From Alphaproteobacteria bacterium MarineAlpha10_Bin2 (GTDB taxonomy: Bacteria; Pseudomonadota; Alphaproteobacteria; UBA828), in the NCBI GenBank assembly GCA_002937555.1, contig PTKB01000136.1, positions 1-7,408 on the forward strand: a stretch of DNA of 7,408 nt. Reading direction: 5' to 3'. How positions within the stretch are numbered: the first letter of the stretch is position 1; every line of letters starts with the position of its first letter. Shown piece after piece: positions 1 through 6,719 of this stretch. The notes below the pieces were generated by a model. It was given only the letters and a program-made list of their open reading frames with translations, made no database searches and was not told where the DNA came from. Position numbers and translations under genes: made by a program.

Positions 1-368
1 TCGATGATGCGCAGCGCGATGCCCAGATTGGCGAGCGCGTCGGCCGATTCCGGCGCCAGCTCAAGCGCCGTCCGGTAGCAGGCGATGGCCTTGTATTTCT
101 TGCCCATGCGCGCATAGAGGCCGCCCAGGCTGCTATGGGCGTCGGCATGCCCGGGCGCGAGCGACACCGCATCGCTGAACAGATCGAAAGCGCGCTTGAG
201 CTCGCCGCGCTCCTTCAGGAGAATTCCGAGATTGATCAGCGTGGCGACATTCTCCGGCGCATGGCGGAGAATCTTGCGGTAGCCCTTTTCGGCGCCGCGT
301 GTATCGCCCTCTTGATGCTTGGCGACGGTCTTGTAAAAGAACGCTTCCGTCGTTCGCGCCTGACCCAT
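1..368 (-). CDS. Tetratricopeptide-repeat (TPR) protein, N-terminal part
   Basis: This is the first 122 codons of a gene that continues past the left edge. The ATG at 366-368 is preceded by a GGGGA-type ribosome binding site about five bases upstream. The protein begins MGQARTTEAFF and soon forms tandem 34-residue helix pairs. One weak unit lies at about residues 10-40, clear TPR units at 41-74 (INLGILLKERGELKRA..., ending SLAPGH) and 75-108 (SSLGGLYARMGKKYKA..., ending ELAPES), and a fourth begins at 109. The repeated pattern N/S-L-G-x-L ... G ... A ... A-x-x-L-x-P is the TPR signature. TPRs are protein-interaction scaffolds. In Proteobacteria, N-terminal TPR arrays of this kind are often joined to a sulfotransferase, glycosyltransferase or other C-terminal domain, so the function cannot be named from this fragment. 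There is no signal peptide, so it is probably cytoplasmic. It is 114 bp from the thiolase and on the same strand, but the gap suggests a separate unit. Confidence 0.85.
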   Translation of the reverse strand, partial: MGQARTTEAFFYKTVAKHQEGDTRGAEKGYRKILRHAPENVATLINLGILLKERGELKRAFDLFSDAVSLAPGHADAHSSLGGLYARMGKKYKAIACYRTALELAPESADALANLGIALRII

Positions 369-444
369 TTGATCCCCACCGGTTGCCCCGGAATCCGACC
401 GATTTCGGGACTTTAGGCGCGGGAATTTAAGGTTCGGTAAACGG

Positions 445-468
445 CGCCGCGGGACGCAATCCCCGGCG
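445..468 (-). terminator. GC-rich hairpin downstream of the thiolase, weak terminator candidate
   Basis: Read on the minus strand just past the thiolase stop codon, CGCCG+GGG (468-461) can pair with CCC+CGGCG (453-451 and 449-445). The loop is seven bases and one G (450) is bulged. The stem is strong, but only CCGTTT follows, with no real T-run, so a classical intrinsic terminator is doubtful. Its position between the end of the hyu operon and the TPR gene fits transcript 3'-end formation or stabilisation. In GC-rich DNA such a stem can also arise by chance. Confidence 0.3.
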
Positions 469-482
469 GGCGATATTGGGCG

Positions 483-1688
483 CTAAACTTTTTCCAGCGC
501 CAGCGCGATGCCTTGGCCGACGCCGATGCACATCGTGCAGAGCGCGCGGCGGCCACCGGTTCTCTCAAGCTGGTGAAGCGCGGTCAGTACCAGGCGCGCG
601 CCGCTCATGCCGAGCGGATGGCCGAGCGCAATGGCGCCGCCGTTCGGATTCACGTGGTCGGCATCGTCCGGCAGCCCCAATTCACGCGTCACGCCGAGCG
701 CTTGGGCGGCGAACGCCTCGTTGAGCTCGATCACGTCCATGTCGGTGATCTCGAAGCCGAGGCGCTGCAAGAGCTTGCGCGAGGCCGGCGCGGGGCCCAT
801 GCCCATGATGCGCGGCGCGATACCGGCGGTCGCCACACCGAGGACGCGGGCGCGCGGCGTGAGGCCGTGCTTTTGCGCCGCCGCCTCGGAGGCCACCACC
901 AGGGCGCAGGCGCCGTCATTGAGGCCAGACGCGTTGCCCGCCGTCACCGTGCCGCCGTCGCGAAACGGCGTCGGCAATTTGGCGAGACCCTCGGCGGTGG
1001 TGTCGGCGCGCGGATGCTCATCGCGCGAAACCGTCACGTCGTCACCCTTGCGGCGCGGGACGCTGACCGGAACGATTTCGGCGTCGAAATAGCCGGCTGC
1101 CATGGCCGCCACCGCGCGCTGCTGGCTGCGCAGCGCGAAGGCGTCCTGGTCGGCGCGGCCGATCTGGTATTCCTCGGCAACATTTTCCGCCGTCTCGGGC
1201 ATCGAATCAATGCCGTGGCGTTCTTTCATCAGTTTGTTGACGAAGCGCCAGCCGAGCGTGGTGTCTTCGATCTTGGCGGCGCGCGAGAACGCCGTCTCCG
1301 CCTTGGCCATGACGAAGGGGGCGCGCGACATGCTCTCGACGCCGCCGGCGATCATCAAATCCGCCTCGCCGGCCTTGATCGCCCGCGCCGCGCCGCCGAG
1401 CGCGTCCATGCCGGAGCCGCACAGGCGGTTGATCGTGGCGCCGGGCACGCTTTCCGGCATGCCGGCCAGCAAGAGCGCCATGCGCGCGACGTTGCGGTTG
1501 TCTTCGCCGGCCTGGTTGGCGCAGCCGAGGACGACATCGTCGACCGCCTGCCAGTCGGCCTCGGTGTTGCGTTCCATCAGGGCGCGGATCGGGAGCGCCG
1601 CGAGATCGTCGGGGCGCACCGCGGACAAGGCGCCGCCATAGCGCCCGATCGGCGTTCTCACACCGTCGCAAACAAAGGCTTCAGTCAC
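483..1688 (-). CDS. pcaF: Acetyl-CoA acyltransferase, 3-oxoadipyl-CoA thiolase type (PcaF/PaaJ-like)
   Basis: A complete 401-residue thiolase, the usual length for the family. It performs CoA-dependent cleavage of a beta-ketoacyl-CoA to acetyl-CoA plus a shortened acyl-CoA; for PcaF/PaaJ the substrate is 3-oxoadipyl-CoA and the product succinyl-CoA. Catalytic elements are present: nucleophile Cys90 in NRLCGSG, NEAFAAQ at 323-329, His357 in GGAIALGHPLG, and second Cys387 in CTMCIGVGQG. The N-terminus (CDGVRTPIGRYGGALSAVR), the block GCANQAGEDNRNVARMA and DSMPETAENVAE are characteristic of the 3-oxoadipyl-CoA branch rather than of PhaA or FadA, judged from memory of E. coli PaaJ. The start is a GTG (1686-1688) with AAGGAG eight bases upstream; the stop is TAG. 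It is the last gene of the hyuA-hyuB-thiolase operon, 12 bp after hyuB. No other beta-ketoadipate or phenylacetate genes are in view, so the physiological substrate is inferred; a different beta-ketoacyl-CoA supplied by the HyuAB pathway is possible. Confidence 0.88.
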   Translation of the reverse strand: MTEAFVCDGVRTPIGRYGGALSAVRPDDLAALPIRALMERNTEADWQAVDDVVLGCANQAGEDNRNVARMALLLAGMPESVPGATINRLCGSGMDALGGAARAIKAGEADLMIAGGVESMSRAPFVMAKAETAFSRAAKIEDTTLGWRFVNKLMKERHGIDSMPETAENVAEEYQIGRADQDAFALRSQQRAVAAMAAGYFDAEIVPVSVPRRKGDDVTVSRDEHPRADTTAEGLAKLPTPFRDGGTVTAGNASGLNDGACALVVASEAAAQKHGLTPRARVLGVATAGIAPRIMGMGPAPASRKLLQRLGFEITDMDVIELNEAFAAQALGVTRELGLPDDADHVNPNGGAIALGHPLGMSGARLVLTALHQLERTGGRRALCTMCIGVGQGIALALEKV

Positions 1689-1696
1689 GGCAGCGG

Positions 1697-1702
1697 CTCC
1701 TT
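1697..1702 (-). promoter_or_regulatory. Shine-Dalgarno of the thiolase gene, overlapping the hyuB stop codon
   Basis: On the minus strand the hyuB stop TAA runs directly into GGAG, giving TAAGGAG. The AAGGAG core lies eight bases before the GTG start of the thiolase. Strong SD and ideal spacing support the GTG as the true start. The shared bases mean that a ribosome finishing hyuB sits on the thiolase initiation site, which suggests translational coupling. Confidence 0.75.
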
Positions 1703-3458
1703 ATCCGCGCATCTCGCCGCGCCGTGCCTCGGTCGCGGAGGCGTCGATCTCCAATTCGGCATTCAATATCACGCCATAGGCCTCGCGCGCGTGTTCGACG
1801 GTGCAAAAATCGTCGAGCACGTCCTCGCGCACTTGCTCCGGGCTGCGCGCCAGCGGATCGCCATAGCCGCCGCCGCAGGCGTTCAACACACCGATACAAT
1901 CGCCCTTCAAGTTGCGCAAGCCGTGCACCTTGGCCGGCAACTCCTCTATCTTGTCGGGCGTGGCGATGTTGAATTTTTGCACCCGCGCACCGGAACCATC
2001 GCTGCCGCCGAGGAAGCCCCAAGGCGCATCGTCGTGACGGTCCGATTCATGGGTGAGGTAACCATCGGTCAAATAGCGCTGCACTTTGACCATGCCGATA
2101 CCGCCGCGATACTCGCCGGCGCCGGGCATGACATCGTCGCGCAGTTCATAGCGGTCGCAAATGAGCGGCAGATGCATGCCCAGGTCCTCGATCGGATTGT
2201 TGCGCGTGTTGCGCATCAACTCCTCGATGCCGTCCGGGCCGTCGGATTTGGGCCGCCCGCCATAGCTGCCTTCATTGACCTCGATGAAGATCCAATAATT
2301 GCCCTCCGGGCGCACGCCGGAATAGGCGATGGCCGACACATCGGCCGAACAGCCCGCCGTGACTTTATCCGGAATGGCCGGCGCCAGGGCTTTGATGATG
2401 CAATCCACAACGCGCTGAATTTGATTGAAGCGCGCCTCCGCGGCGGCCGGATATATCGGATTGAAGATCGAGCCCTTCGGGGCGATCACCTTGATGGGGC
2501 GGAACGAGCCCTCGTTCTGCGGCACATGCTCGGAGATGGTCGCAGTGTCGAGCAGCATGGCGCGGAATGCGAAATAGCACGCCACCTTGGTCGAGCCCTC
2601 GAACGGCACATTGAAAGCGGTCGGCACTTGCGGCGACGAGCCGGTGAGATCGACTTCAGCCGAATCCCCATCGATGCGCACGCAGACCTTGACCGGCAAG
2701 GGCTTGCCGCGGTTGCGCCCGTCATCGTCGAGGAACCCTTCAGCGCGGTATTCGCCGTCCGGGATCTCCGCGATGCGCTTGCGCAACATCGATTCGGAAT
2801 AATCCATCAGCTGCTGGGTGGCGGCGAACACCGTTTCCTTGCCATAGGAGTCGAGCAATTCGACGAAGCGTTTGACGCCGAGCTCGACCGAGGCGACCTG
2901 GGCTTCGATATCGCCCAACACCTGATCCGGCACCCGGGTGTTGGTGCCCATGAAATGCCAGAGCGCGCGGTTTCGCACGCCGCCCTCATAGAGCTTTACG
3001 CCTTTGAACAGCATGCCCTCGGCGAACACGTCTGGCACGTCGATTATGAGGCCGGGTGTGGCCGCGCCGATATCGACATGATGCGCGGTGTTGGCCGAAA
3101 AGCCGACCAGCTCGCCCTCATAATAGACCGGCGCGACGGCGGCGATGTCGGGCGAGTGGCTGGCGCCGTAATAGGGGTGGTTGTGGATCACCACATCGCC
3201 CGGCTGCCAGGGATCGTGCAGGGTTTCGTCGATGCCGCGTAAGTAAGCCGGGATCGAGCCGATATGCATCGGCGTCGAATCGGATTCGCAGAGCGTATTG
3301 AAATCCGCGTCGAACAGGCCGGCGCCGAGATCCTCGGATTCGCGGATGATCGAGGAATAGGACATGCGGTAGAGCACATGGCCCATTTCCTTGGCGATGG
3401 TGTGGAGCGCGCCGCCGATAACCTGCAGGGTGATCGGATCGACTTCCTTCTGGCTCAT
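1701..3458 (-). CDS. hyuB: Hydantoinase B / 5-oxoprolinase / ketone-carboxylase family subunit (HyuB-like)
   Basis: A 585-residue HyuB-family protein, the usual size for stand-alone hydantoinase B subunits. The frame is open 13 codons further upstream, but the ATG at 3456-3458 (MSQKEVDPITLQVIGG) has a strong GGAGGAG-type ribosome binding site six bases away and matches where family members begin. Family blocks in order: SYSSIIRESEDLGAGLFD (33-50), NHPYYGASHSPD (93-104), AHHVDIG (125-131, likely metal-binding histidines), IPDGEYRAEGFLDDDG (232-246), VDLTGSSPQVPTAFN (269-283), NEGSYGGRPKSDG (395-407), GAGEYRGGIGM (446-456) and the C-terminal GGGYGDPL (529-536) with the trailing helix ending AREAYGVIL. 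With HyuA, such proteins form complexes that use ATP for hydrolysis of cyclic amides (N-methylhydantoin, 5-oxoproline) or carboxylation of ketones (acetone, acetophenone). The alpha subunit of acetone carboxylase is markedly longer, and no small gamma subunit is nearby, so an amidohydrolase-type role is somewhat more likely. The substrate is unknown. Confidence 0.9.
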   Translation of the reverse strand: MSQKEVDPITLQVIGGALHTIAKEMGHVLYRMSYSSIIRESEDLGAGLFDADFNTLCESDSTPMHIGSIPAYLRGIDETLHDPWQPGDVVIHNHPYYGASHSPDIAAVAPVYYEGELVGFSANTAHHVDIGAATPGLIIDVPDVFAEGMLFKGVKLYEGGVRNRALWHFMGTNTRVPDQVLGDIEAQVASVELGVKRFVELLDSYGKETVFAATQQLMDYSESMLRKRIAEIPDGEYRAEGFLDDDGRNRGKPLPVKVCVRIDGDSAEVDLTGSSPQVPTAFNVPFEGSTKVACYFAFRAMLLDTATISEHVPQNEGSFRPIKVIAPKGSIFNPIYPAAAEARFNQIQRVVDCIIKALAPAIPDKVTAGCSADVSAIAYSGVRPEGNYWIFIEVNEGSYGGRPKSDGPDGIEELMRNTRNNPIEDLGMHLPLICDRYELRDDVMPGAGEYRGGIGMVKVQRYLTDGYLTHESDRHDDAPWGFLGGSDGSGARVQKFNIATPDKIEELPAKVHGLRNLKGDCIGVLNACGGGYGDPLARSPEQVREDVLDDFCTVEHAREAYGVILNAELEIDASATEARRGEMRG

Positions 3459-3460
3459 AT

Positions 3461-3471
3461 CCTTCTCCTCC
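3461..3471 (-). promoter_or_regulatory. Strong Shine-Dalgarno that fixes the hyuB start
   Basis: The minus strand reads GGAGGAGAAGG directly before AT and the ATG at 3458-3456. The AGGAG core is six bases from the start codon. This purine-rich stretch falls inside any longer hyuB frame starting at 3497, so the downstream ATG is the better start and the real hyuA-hyuB gap is 25 bp rather than an overlap. Confidence 0.8.
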
Positions 3472-3483
3472 GGCGGCCCAGTT

Positions 3484-5577
3484 TCAGGCCTTTTCACGGA
3501 CGTGTAAATTGCCGAATTCCGAAATCTCGGCCGTGTGGCCGGGTGGAATCAAGGTGGTGGAATCATGCTGGATGACGATCGCCGGTCCCGAAACCGACTG
3601 CCCGGCAGCGAGCTTGGCGCGATCATAGCGCGGCGTCTCCAATGTCTCGCCACCGTCGAAGGTGGTCGGGCGCACATACATCACCGCGTCTTTGGGGTTT
3701 TCGCCCGTGCCGGCCGCCAATTTCGGCCAGGTTAGCTTGGCCATGGCCGCTAATGCGATCACCCTTAAGGTGATGATTTCAACATTTTGATCTTCGAAGG
3801 CGTGGCCGTAATCGCGGCGGTGAGATTCGTGGAAATTGTCGATCAGCACCTGCTTGTTATCGCCATCGATCACGCCGACGGGAAATTCCGCCCTGAGTTC
3901 GAAGCCTTGGCCCTGATAGCGGCATTCGGCGATGCGGGTGAATTGGCGCTCGCGTTCCGTCACGCCGTCGGCGGCGAGCGCATCGGCGGCGAGCGCGACA
4001 AGTTCGTCAAGTTGCTTGTTGAGTGCCTCGAGCTCGCCAGCATCCGCTTCGGTGATGGTGATCAACACCGAGCGGGTGAATTCATACTGCATGTCGGTGG
4101 CAAGCAAGCCGGTCGCGGCGTTGATGCCGGGCGCCGGCGGCACCAGCACTTCGCGCGCCGCCACGGTTTTGGCCAGAGCGACGCCATGTAGTGGCCCGGC
4201 GCCGCCGAACGCGACGAGCGAGTATTCGCGCGGGTCGATGCCCTTGGCCACCGAGTTGGCGCGAATCTCGAGCGCCATGTTGGAGTTGATCACCCGGATG
4301 ATGCCGAGCGCCGCCTCTTCGATGCTCATGTCGAGTTTGCCGCAAAGATTGCTTTCGATGGCTTTGGCCGAGAGCGCGGGGTCGATGGCGACGCCGCCAC
4401 CGAGGAATTGCTCGGCATCGAGCCGCCCGAGCACCACTTGCGCGTCGGTCACCGTGGCTTCCGTGCCGCCCTTGCCGTAGCATGCCGGCCCCGGGTCGGC
4501 TCCGGCCGAGCGCGGGCCAACGCGGAACGCACCACCTTCATCGACATAGGCAATGGAGCCGCCGCCGGCGCCGATCGTCGTCAGGTCGATCATCGGCACC
4601 AGAATGGGATAGCCGCCGACATTGGTGTCGCGCGGGTTCATGATGCGCACTTCGCCGCCCGGCACGACGCTGATATCGGCCGAGGTACCGCCGATATCGA
4701 CGGTGATCAGATTCTCGACGCCGGAGAGATCGCCGGCCCATTTGCCGCCGATCACACCGCCGGCCGGCCCCGACATGAGGATCGTCACCGGCCGTTCGCT
4801 ACCGCCCTCGATGGTGGTGACGCCGCCATTCGATTGCATCAGGCGGATTTCCGCCTTCACGCCTTCGCTGCGCAGCGCGCTCTGCAAATTGCGCAGATAA
4901 AACGAGGTGCGCGGGCCGATAAAGGCGTTCATCGCGGCGGTGGAAAAGCGCTCATATTCGCGGATCACATCGGCGACTTCGCTGGAACAGCTGACATAGG
5001 TATCGGGCAGGATTTCCTGGACGATCTCCTTGGCGCGTTGCTCATGGGTGTTGTTGAGGAAGGAGTAAATGAAACAGATGATGACGGCGTCAACGCCGCG
5101 TTTTTTCAGGAGCTCTGCCGCGGCGCGAACTTCGTCTTCATCGAGCGCCACTTCGATGCGACCGTCGGGCGGCAGGATGCGCTCGGAAATGACGATACGG
5201 TTGCGCCGCTTCACCAGCGGCTTCGATTGCCACGGCACATCGAACTGCATGGAGAAATTATGCGGCCGCTTGCCGCGCGCCAGCAGAAGGATGTCGCGGA
5301 AGCCGCGCGTCGTCAGCATGCCGACCTCGGCGCCGTCATATTCGATCACCGCGTTGGTCGCGATGGTGGTGCCGTGCACCACTTTTTTGATATCGCCGAG
5401 CGCCACGCCGGCCATCTCGCATATCTCCGTGATGCCGCGGATCACGGCGATTGATTGATCCTCGGGCGTACTCGGCACCTTGTGCACTATCACGCCGGCT
5501 GAATTGCCGCCAATTGATTCAGATTCGAGAATGAGGTCGGTGAACGTGCCGCCGACATCGACACCAATATTAGCCAT
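3484..5577 (-). CDS. hyuA: Hydantoinase A / 5-oxoprolinase / ketone-carboxylase family subunit (HyuA-like)
   Basis: A complete 697-residue HyuA-family protein of normal length. It has the two actin-like (ASKHA) nucleotide-binding motifs expected of the ATP-using subunit: VDVGGTFTD (6-14) in the N-terminal domain and VDIGGTSAD (293-301) in the oxoprolinase domain. Other family blocks are HGTTIATNAVIE (68-79), TTRGFRDIL (89-97), REYERFSTAAMNAFIGPR (206-223), MSGPAGGVIGG (268-278), SAGADPGPACYGKGG (358-371) and FGGAGPLHG (457-465), followed by a beta-rich C-terminal domain. The protein is thought to phosphorylate the substrate or an enolate intermediate, which HyuB then hydrolyses or carboxylates. 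It is probably cytoplasmic, with no signal peptide. The ATG at 5575-5577 has only a weak AGG (in AGGCAG, four bases upstream); the better GGGAGA is too distant to serve it. It is the first gene of the operon. HyuA is separate from HyuB, unlike eukaryotic 5-oxoprolinase, where the two are fused. Substrate is not determinable from motifs. Confidence 0.92.
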   Translation of the reverse strand: MANIGVDVGGTFTDLILESESIGGNSAGVIVHKVPSTPEDQSIAVIRGITEICEMAGVALGDIKKVVHGTTIATNAVIEYDGAEVGMLTTRGFRDILLLARGKRPHNFSMQFDVPWQSKPLVKRRNRIVISERILPPDGRIEVALDEDEVRAAAELLKKRGVDAVIICFIYSFLNNTHEQRAKEIVQEILPDTYVSCSSEVADVIREYERFSTAAMNAFIGPRTSFYLRNLQSALRSEGVKAEIRLMQSNGGVTTIEGGSERPVTILMSGPAGGVIGGKWAGDLSGVENLITVDIGGTSADISVVPGGEVRIMNPRDTNVGGYPILVPMIDLTTIGAGGGSIAYVDEGGAFRVGPRSAGADPGPACYGKGGTEATVTDAQVVLGRLDAEQFLGGGVAIDPALSAKAIESNLCGKLDMSIEEAALGIIRVINSNMALEIRANSVAKGIDPREYSLVAFGGAGPLHGVALAKTVAAREVLVPPAPGINAATGLLATDMQYEFTRSVLITITEADAGELEALNKQLDELVALAADALAADGVTERERQFTRIAECRYQGQGFELRAEFPVGVIDGDNKQVLIDNFHESHRRDYGHAFEDQNVEIITLRVIALAAMAKLTWPKLAAGTGENPKDAVMYVRPTTFDGGETLETPRYDRAKLAAGQSVSGPAIVIQHDSTTLIPPGHTAEISEFGNLHVREKA

Positions 5578-5621
5578 AGTTCTGCCTGTTTTGGTTTGTT
5601 GTCGTTCTCCCGCGCGGGCGC

Positions 5622-5630
5622 ATCATAATA
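5622..5630 (-). promoter_or_regulatory. Possible -10 element of the hyuA operon promoter
   Basis: On the minus strand the gap before hyuA contains TATTATGAT. This can be read as TATGAT (5627-5622, five of six matches to TATAAT) or TATTAT (5630-5625). It would place the transcript start near 5615 and give a leader of about 40 bases. No convincing -35 box is seen at 16-18 bp, so the promoter may need an activator or another sigma factor. It lies about 26-34 bp downstream of the palindromic operator candidate. Confidence 0.35.
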
Positions 5631-5655
5631 TCTGAAAGGGCGAATTGGGAGAGAA

Positions 5656-5673
5656 AATTTGTCCGGACAAATT
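5656..5673. promoter_or_regulatory. Perfect 18-bp palindrome, operator candidate for the hyuA-hyuB-thiolase operon
   Basis: AATTTGTCCGGACAAATT is exactly self-complementary over 18 bases. It sits in the 127-bp gap between the end of dusA and the start of hyuA, 78 bp before the hyuA start codon and upstream of the -10 candidate. The GT-N4-AC core inside an AT-rich flank fits the general GntR-family site form (GT...AC half-sites), as in FadR/VanR-type regulators of catabolic operons; that family assignment is inference. It is AT-rich and without a spacer, so a terminator for dusA is a weaker reading, although TTCTCT follows it on the minus strand. Confidence 0.6.
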
Positions 5674-5704
5674 GCGTGGGCTATGGCAAATTACTGTTGA
5701 TCCG

Positions 5705-6691
5705 TCAGGCCGCTTCGGGCACCAGCGCGAGCGCCTGTTCGATGATCTCCGGCCCGGCGCCGGGTTGGGGCACATGTTCGCTCAAATAGCGCCGCCAGGC
5801 GCGGGCACCGGGACGGGCGTGAAACAGACCCAGCATATGGCGGGTGACGTGGTTGAGGCGGGCACCCTCCCTGAGCGCGCGTTCGGCATAGGGCAGCATG
5901 GCGCGGGCGATATCGTGGCGGCTGGGCGCGCCCTGCGTATCGGCAAAGAAGCGCCCATCCGCTTCGGCCAGGATATAGGGGTCTTCGAAGGCGGCGCGGC
6001 CGATCATCACGCCGTCGACGCTGTGCATATGTCCGGCCGCCGCGTCGAGGCTGCGCACGCCGCCATTGAGGATGATTTCGAGTTCCGGCAATTCTTCCTT
6101 CAAGCGATAGACACGCTCATAATCGAGCGGCGGGATCTCGCGGTTCTGCTTGGGGCTCAGGCCCTGCAACACGGCGATGCGGGCATGCACCGCGAGGCTC
6201 GCAATGCCGGCGGCGGCCATCATCTCCGCGAATGCATGCAACTGCTCGAAGCTGTCGCGCCCGTCGATGCCGATGCGGCATTTGACCGTGACTGGAATAT
6301 CGACGGCGCCGACCATGGCCGCGACACAGCGCGCCACGAGGTCGGGCTCGGCCATCAGACAGGCGCCGAAGCGCCCGCTCTTCACCCGGTCGCTCGGGCA
6401 GCCGACATTGAGATTGATTTCGCCGTAACCGGCGTCCTGGCCGAAATTTGCCGCCGCCGCGAGGTCCGCCGGATCGCCGCCGCCCAATTGCAGCGCGACC
6501 GGATGCTCCGCCGCGTCGAAGGCCAACAGGAAGTAGCGCTTGCCGTGAACCACCGCGGCGGCGGTGATCATTTCGCTGTACAGCAGCACGCCGCGGCTGA
6601 ACTGGCGCAAGAAATAGCGCCCGTGCCGGTCGGTGCACTCCATCATCGGCGCCACGCTTAAGCGCCGGTCGGTGATCGATAACCCCGCCAT
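5705..6691 (-). CDS. dusA: tRNA-dihydrouridine(20/20a) synthase DusA
   Basis: A complete 328-residue FMN-dependent Dus enzyme, which uses NADPH to reduce uridine to dihydrouridine in the D-loop of tRNA; DusA members act on U20 and U20a. The family blocks are nearly unchanged: LSVAPMMECTDRHGRYFLR (11-29), EHPVALQLGG (62-71), EINLNVGCPSDRVKSGRFGA (91-110) with catalytic Cys98, PVTVKCRIGID (133-143) with the FMN/substrate Lys137, VHARIAVLQGLSPKQNREIP (168-187), and ILNGGVRS and GVMIGRAAFEDPY (227-239) for the flavin phosphate. The C-terminal helical domain contains HVTRHMLGLFHARPGARAWR, typical of DusA. The ATG at 6689-6691 places the conserved LSVAPMM at the usual distance from the N-terminus, but no good Shine-Dalgarno precedes it. 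It is transcribed away from metF, and a 127-bp gap with a palindrome separates it from hyuA, so it is probably its own unit. Confidence 0.95.
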   Translation of the reverse strand: MAGLSITDRRLSVAPMMECTDRHGRYFLRQFSRGVLLYSEMITAAAVVHGKRYFLLAFDAAEHPVALQLGGGDPADLAAAANFGQDAGYGEINLNVGCPSDRVKSGRFGACLMAEPDLVARCVAAMVGAVDIPVTVKCRIGIDGRDSFEQLHAFAEMMAAAGIASLAVHARIAVLQGLSPKQNREIPPLDYERVYRLKEELPELEIILNGGVRSLDAAAGHMHSVDGVMIGRAAFEDPYILAEADGRFFADTQGAPSRHDIARAMLPYAERALREGARLNHVTRHMLGLFHARPGARAWRRYLSEHVPQPGAGPEIIEQALALVPEAA

Positions 6692-6719
6692 GCGCCATTA
6701 TTACCGCAACCTGCCCCAC

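Noticed and set aside
513..3242. A 909-codon open frame on the plus strand.
   Set aside because: It lies wholly antisense to the thiolase and hyuB, which have complete family motifs and ribosome binding sites. Its product is rich in Arg, Ala, His and Gly with no recognisable domain, as expected for the mirror frame of GC-rich codons.
3459..3497. The longer hyuB frame starting at 3497 and overlapping the end of hyuA.
   Set aside because: The extra 13 residues (MKRPETGPPEEKD) do not resemble the family N-terminus and include the bases of the strong ribosome site that serves the ATG at 3458.
4408..5454. A 348-codon open frame on the plus strand opposite hyuA.
   Set aside because: Same kind of mirror frame, with HyuA motifs intact on the other strand and no plausible domain of its own.
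1701..5577. A firm call of acetone or acetophenone carboxylase for HyuA-HyuB.
   Set aside because: HyuB is of hydantoinase length, shorter than the acetone carboxylase alpha subunit, and no small third subunit is found. The motifs seen are shared by all members of the superfamily.
5609..5618. The 10-bp palindrome CCCGCGCGGG near the predicted hyuA transcript start.
   Set aside because: Short, made only of G and C in a GC-rich genome, and not joined to another element; chance is a sufficient explanation.
5656..5680. The 18-bp palindrome as an intrinsic terminator of dusA.
   Set aside because: The stem ends are AT-rich, a hairpin needs bases of the palindrome itself for its loop, and the following TTCTCT is not a good T-tract. 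The exact symmetry and position before hyuA favour a protein-binding site.
5645..6661. A 338-codon open frame on the plus strand opposite dusA.
   Set aside because: It is the mirror frame of an unmistakable dusA; composition is Arg/Ala/His/Gly-rich and no domain is seen.
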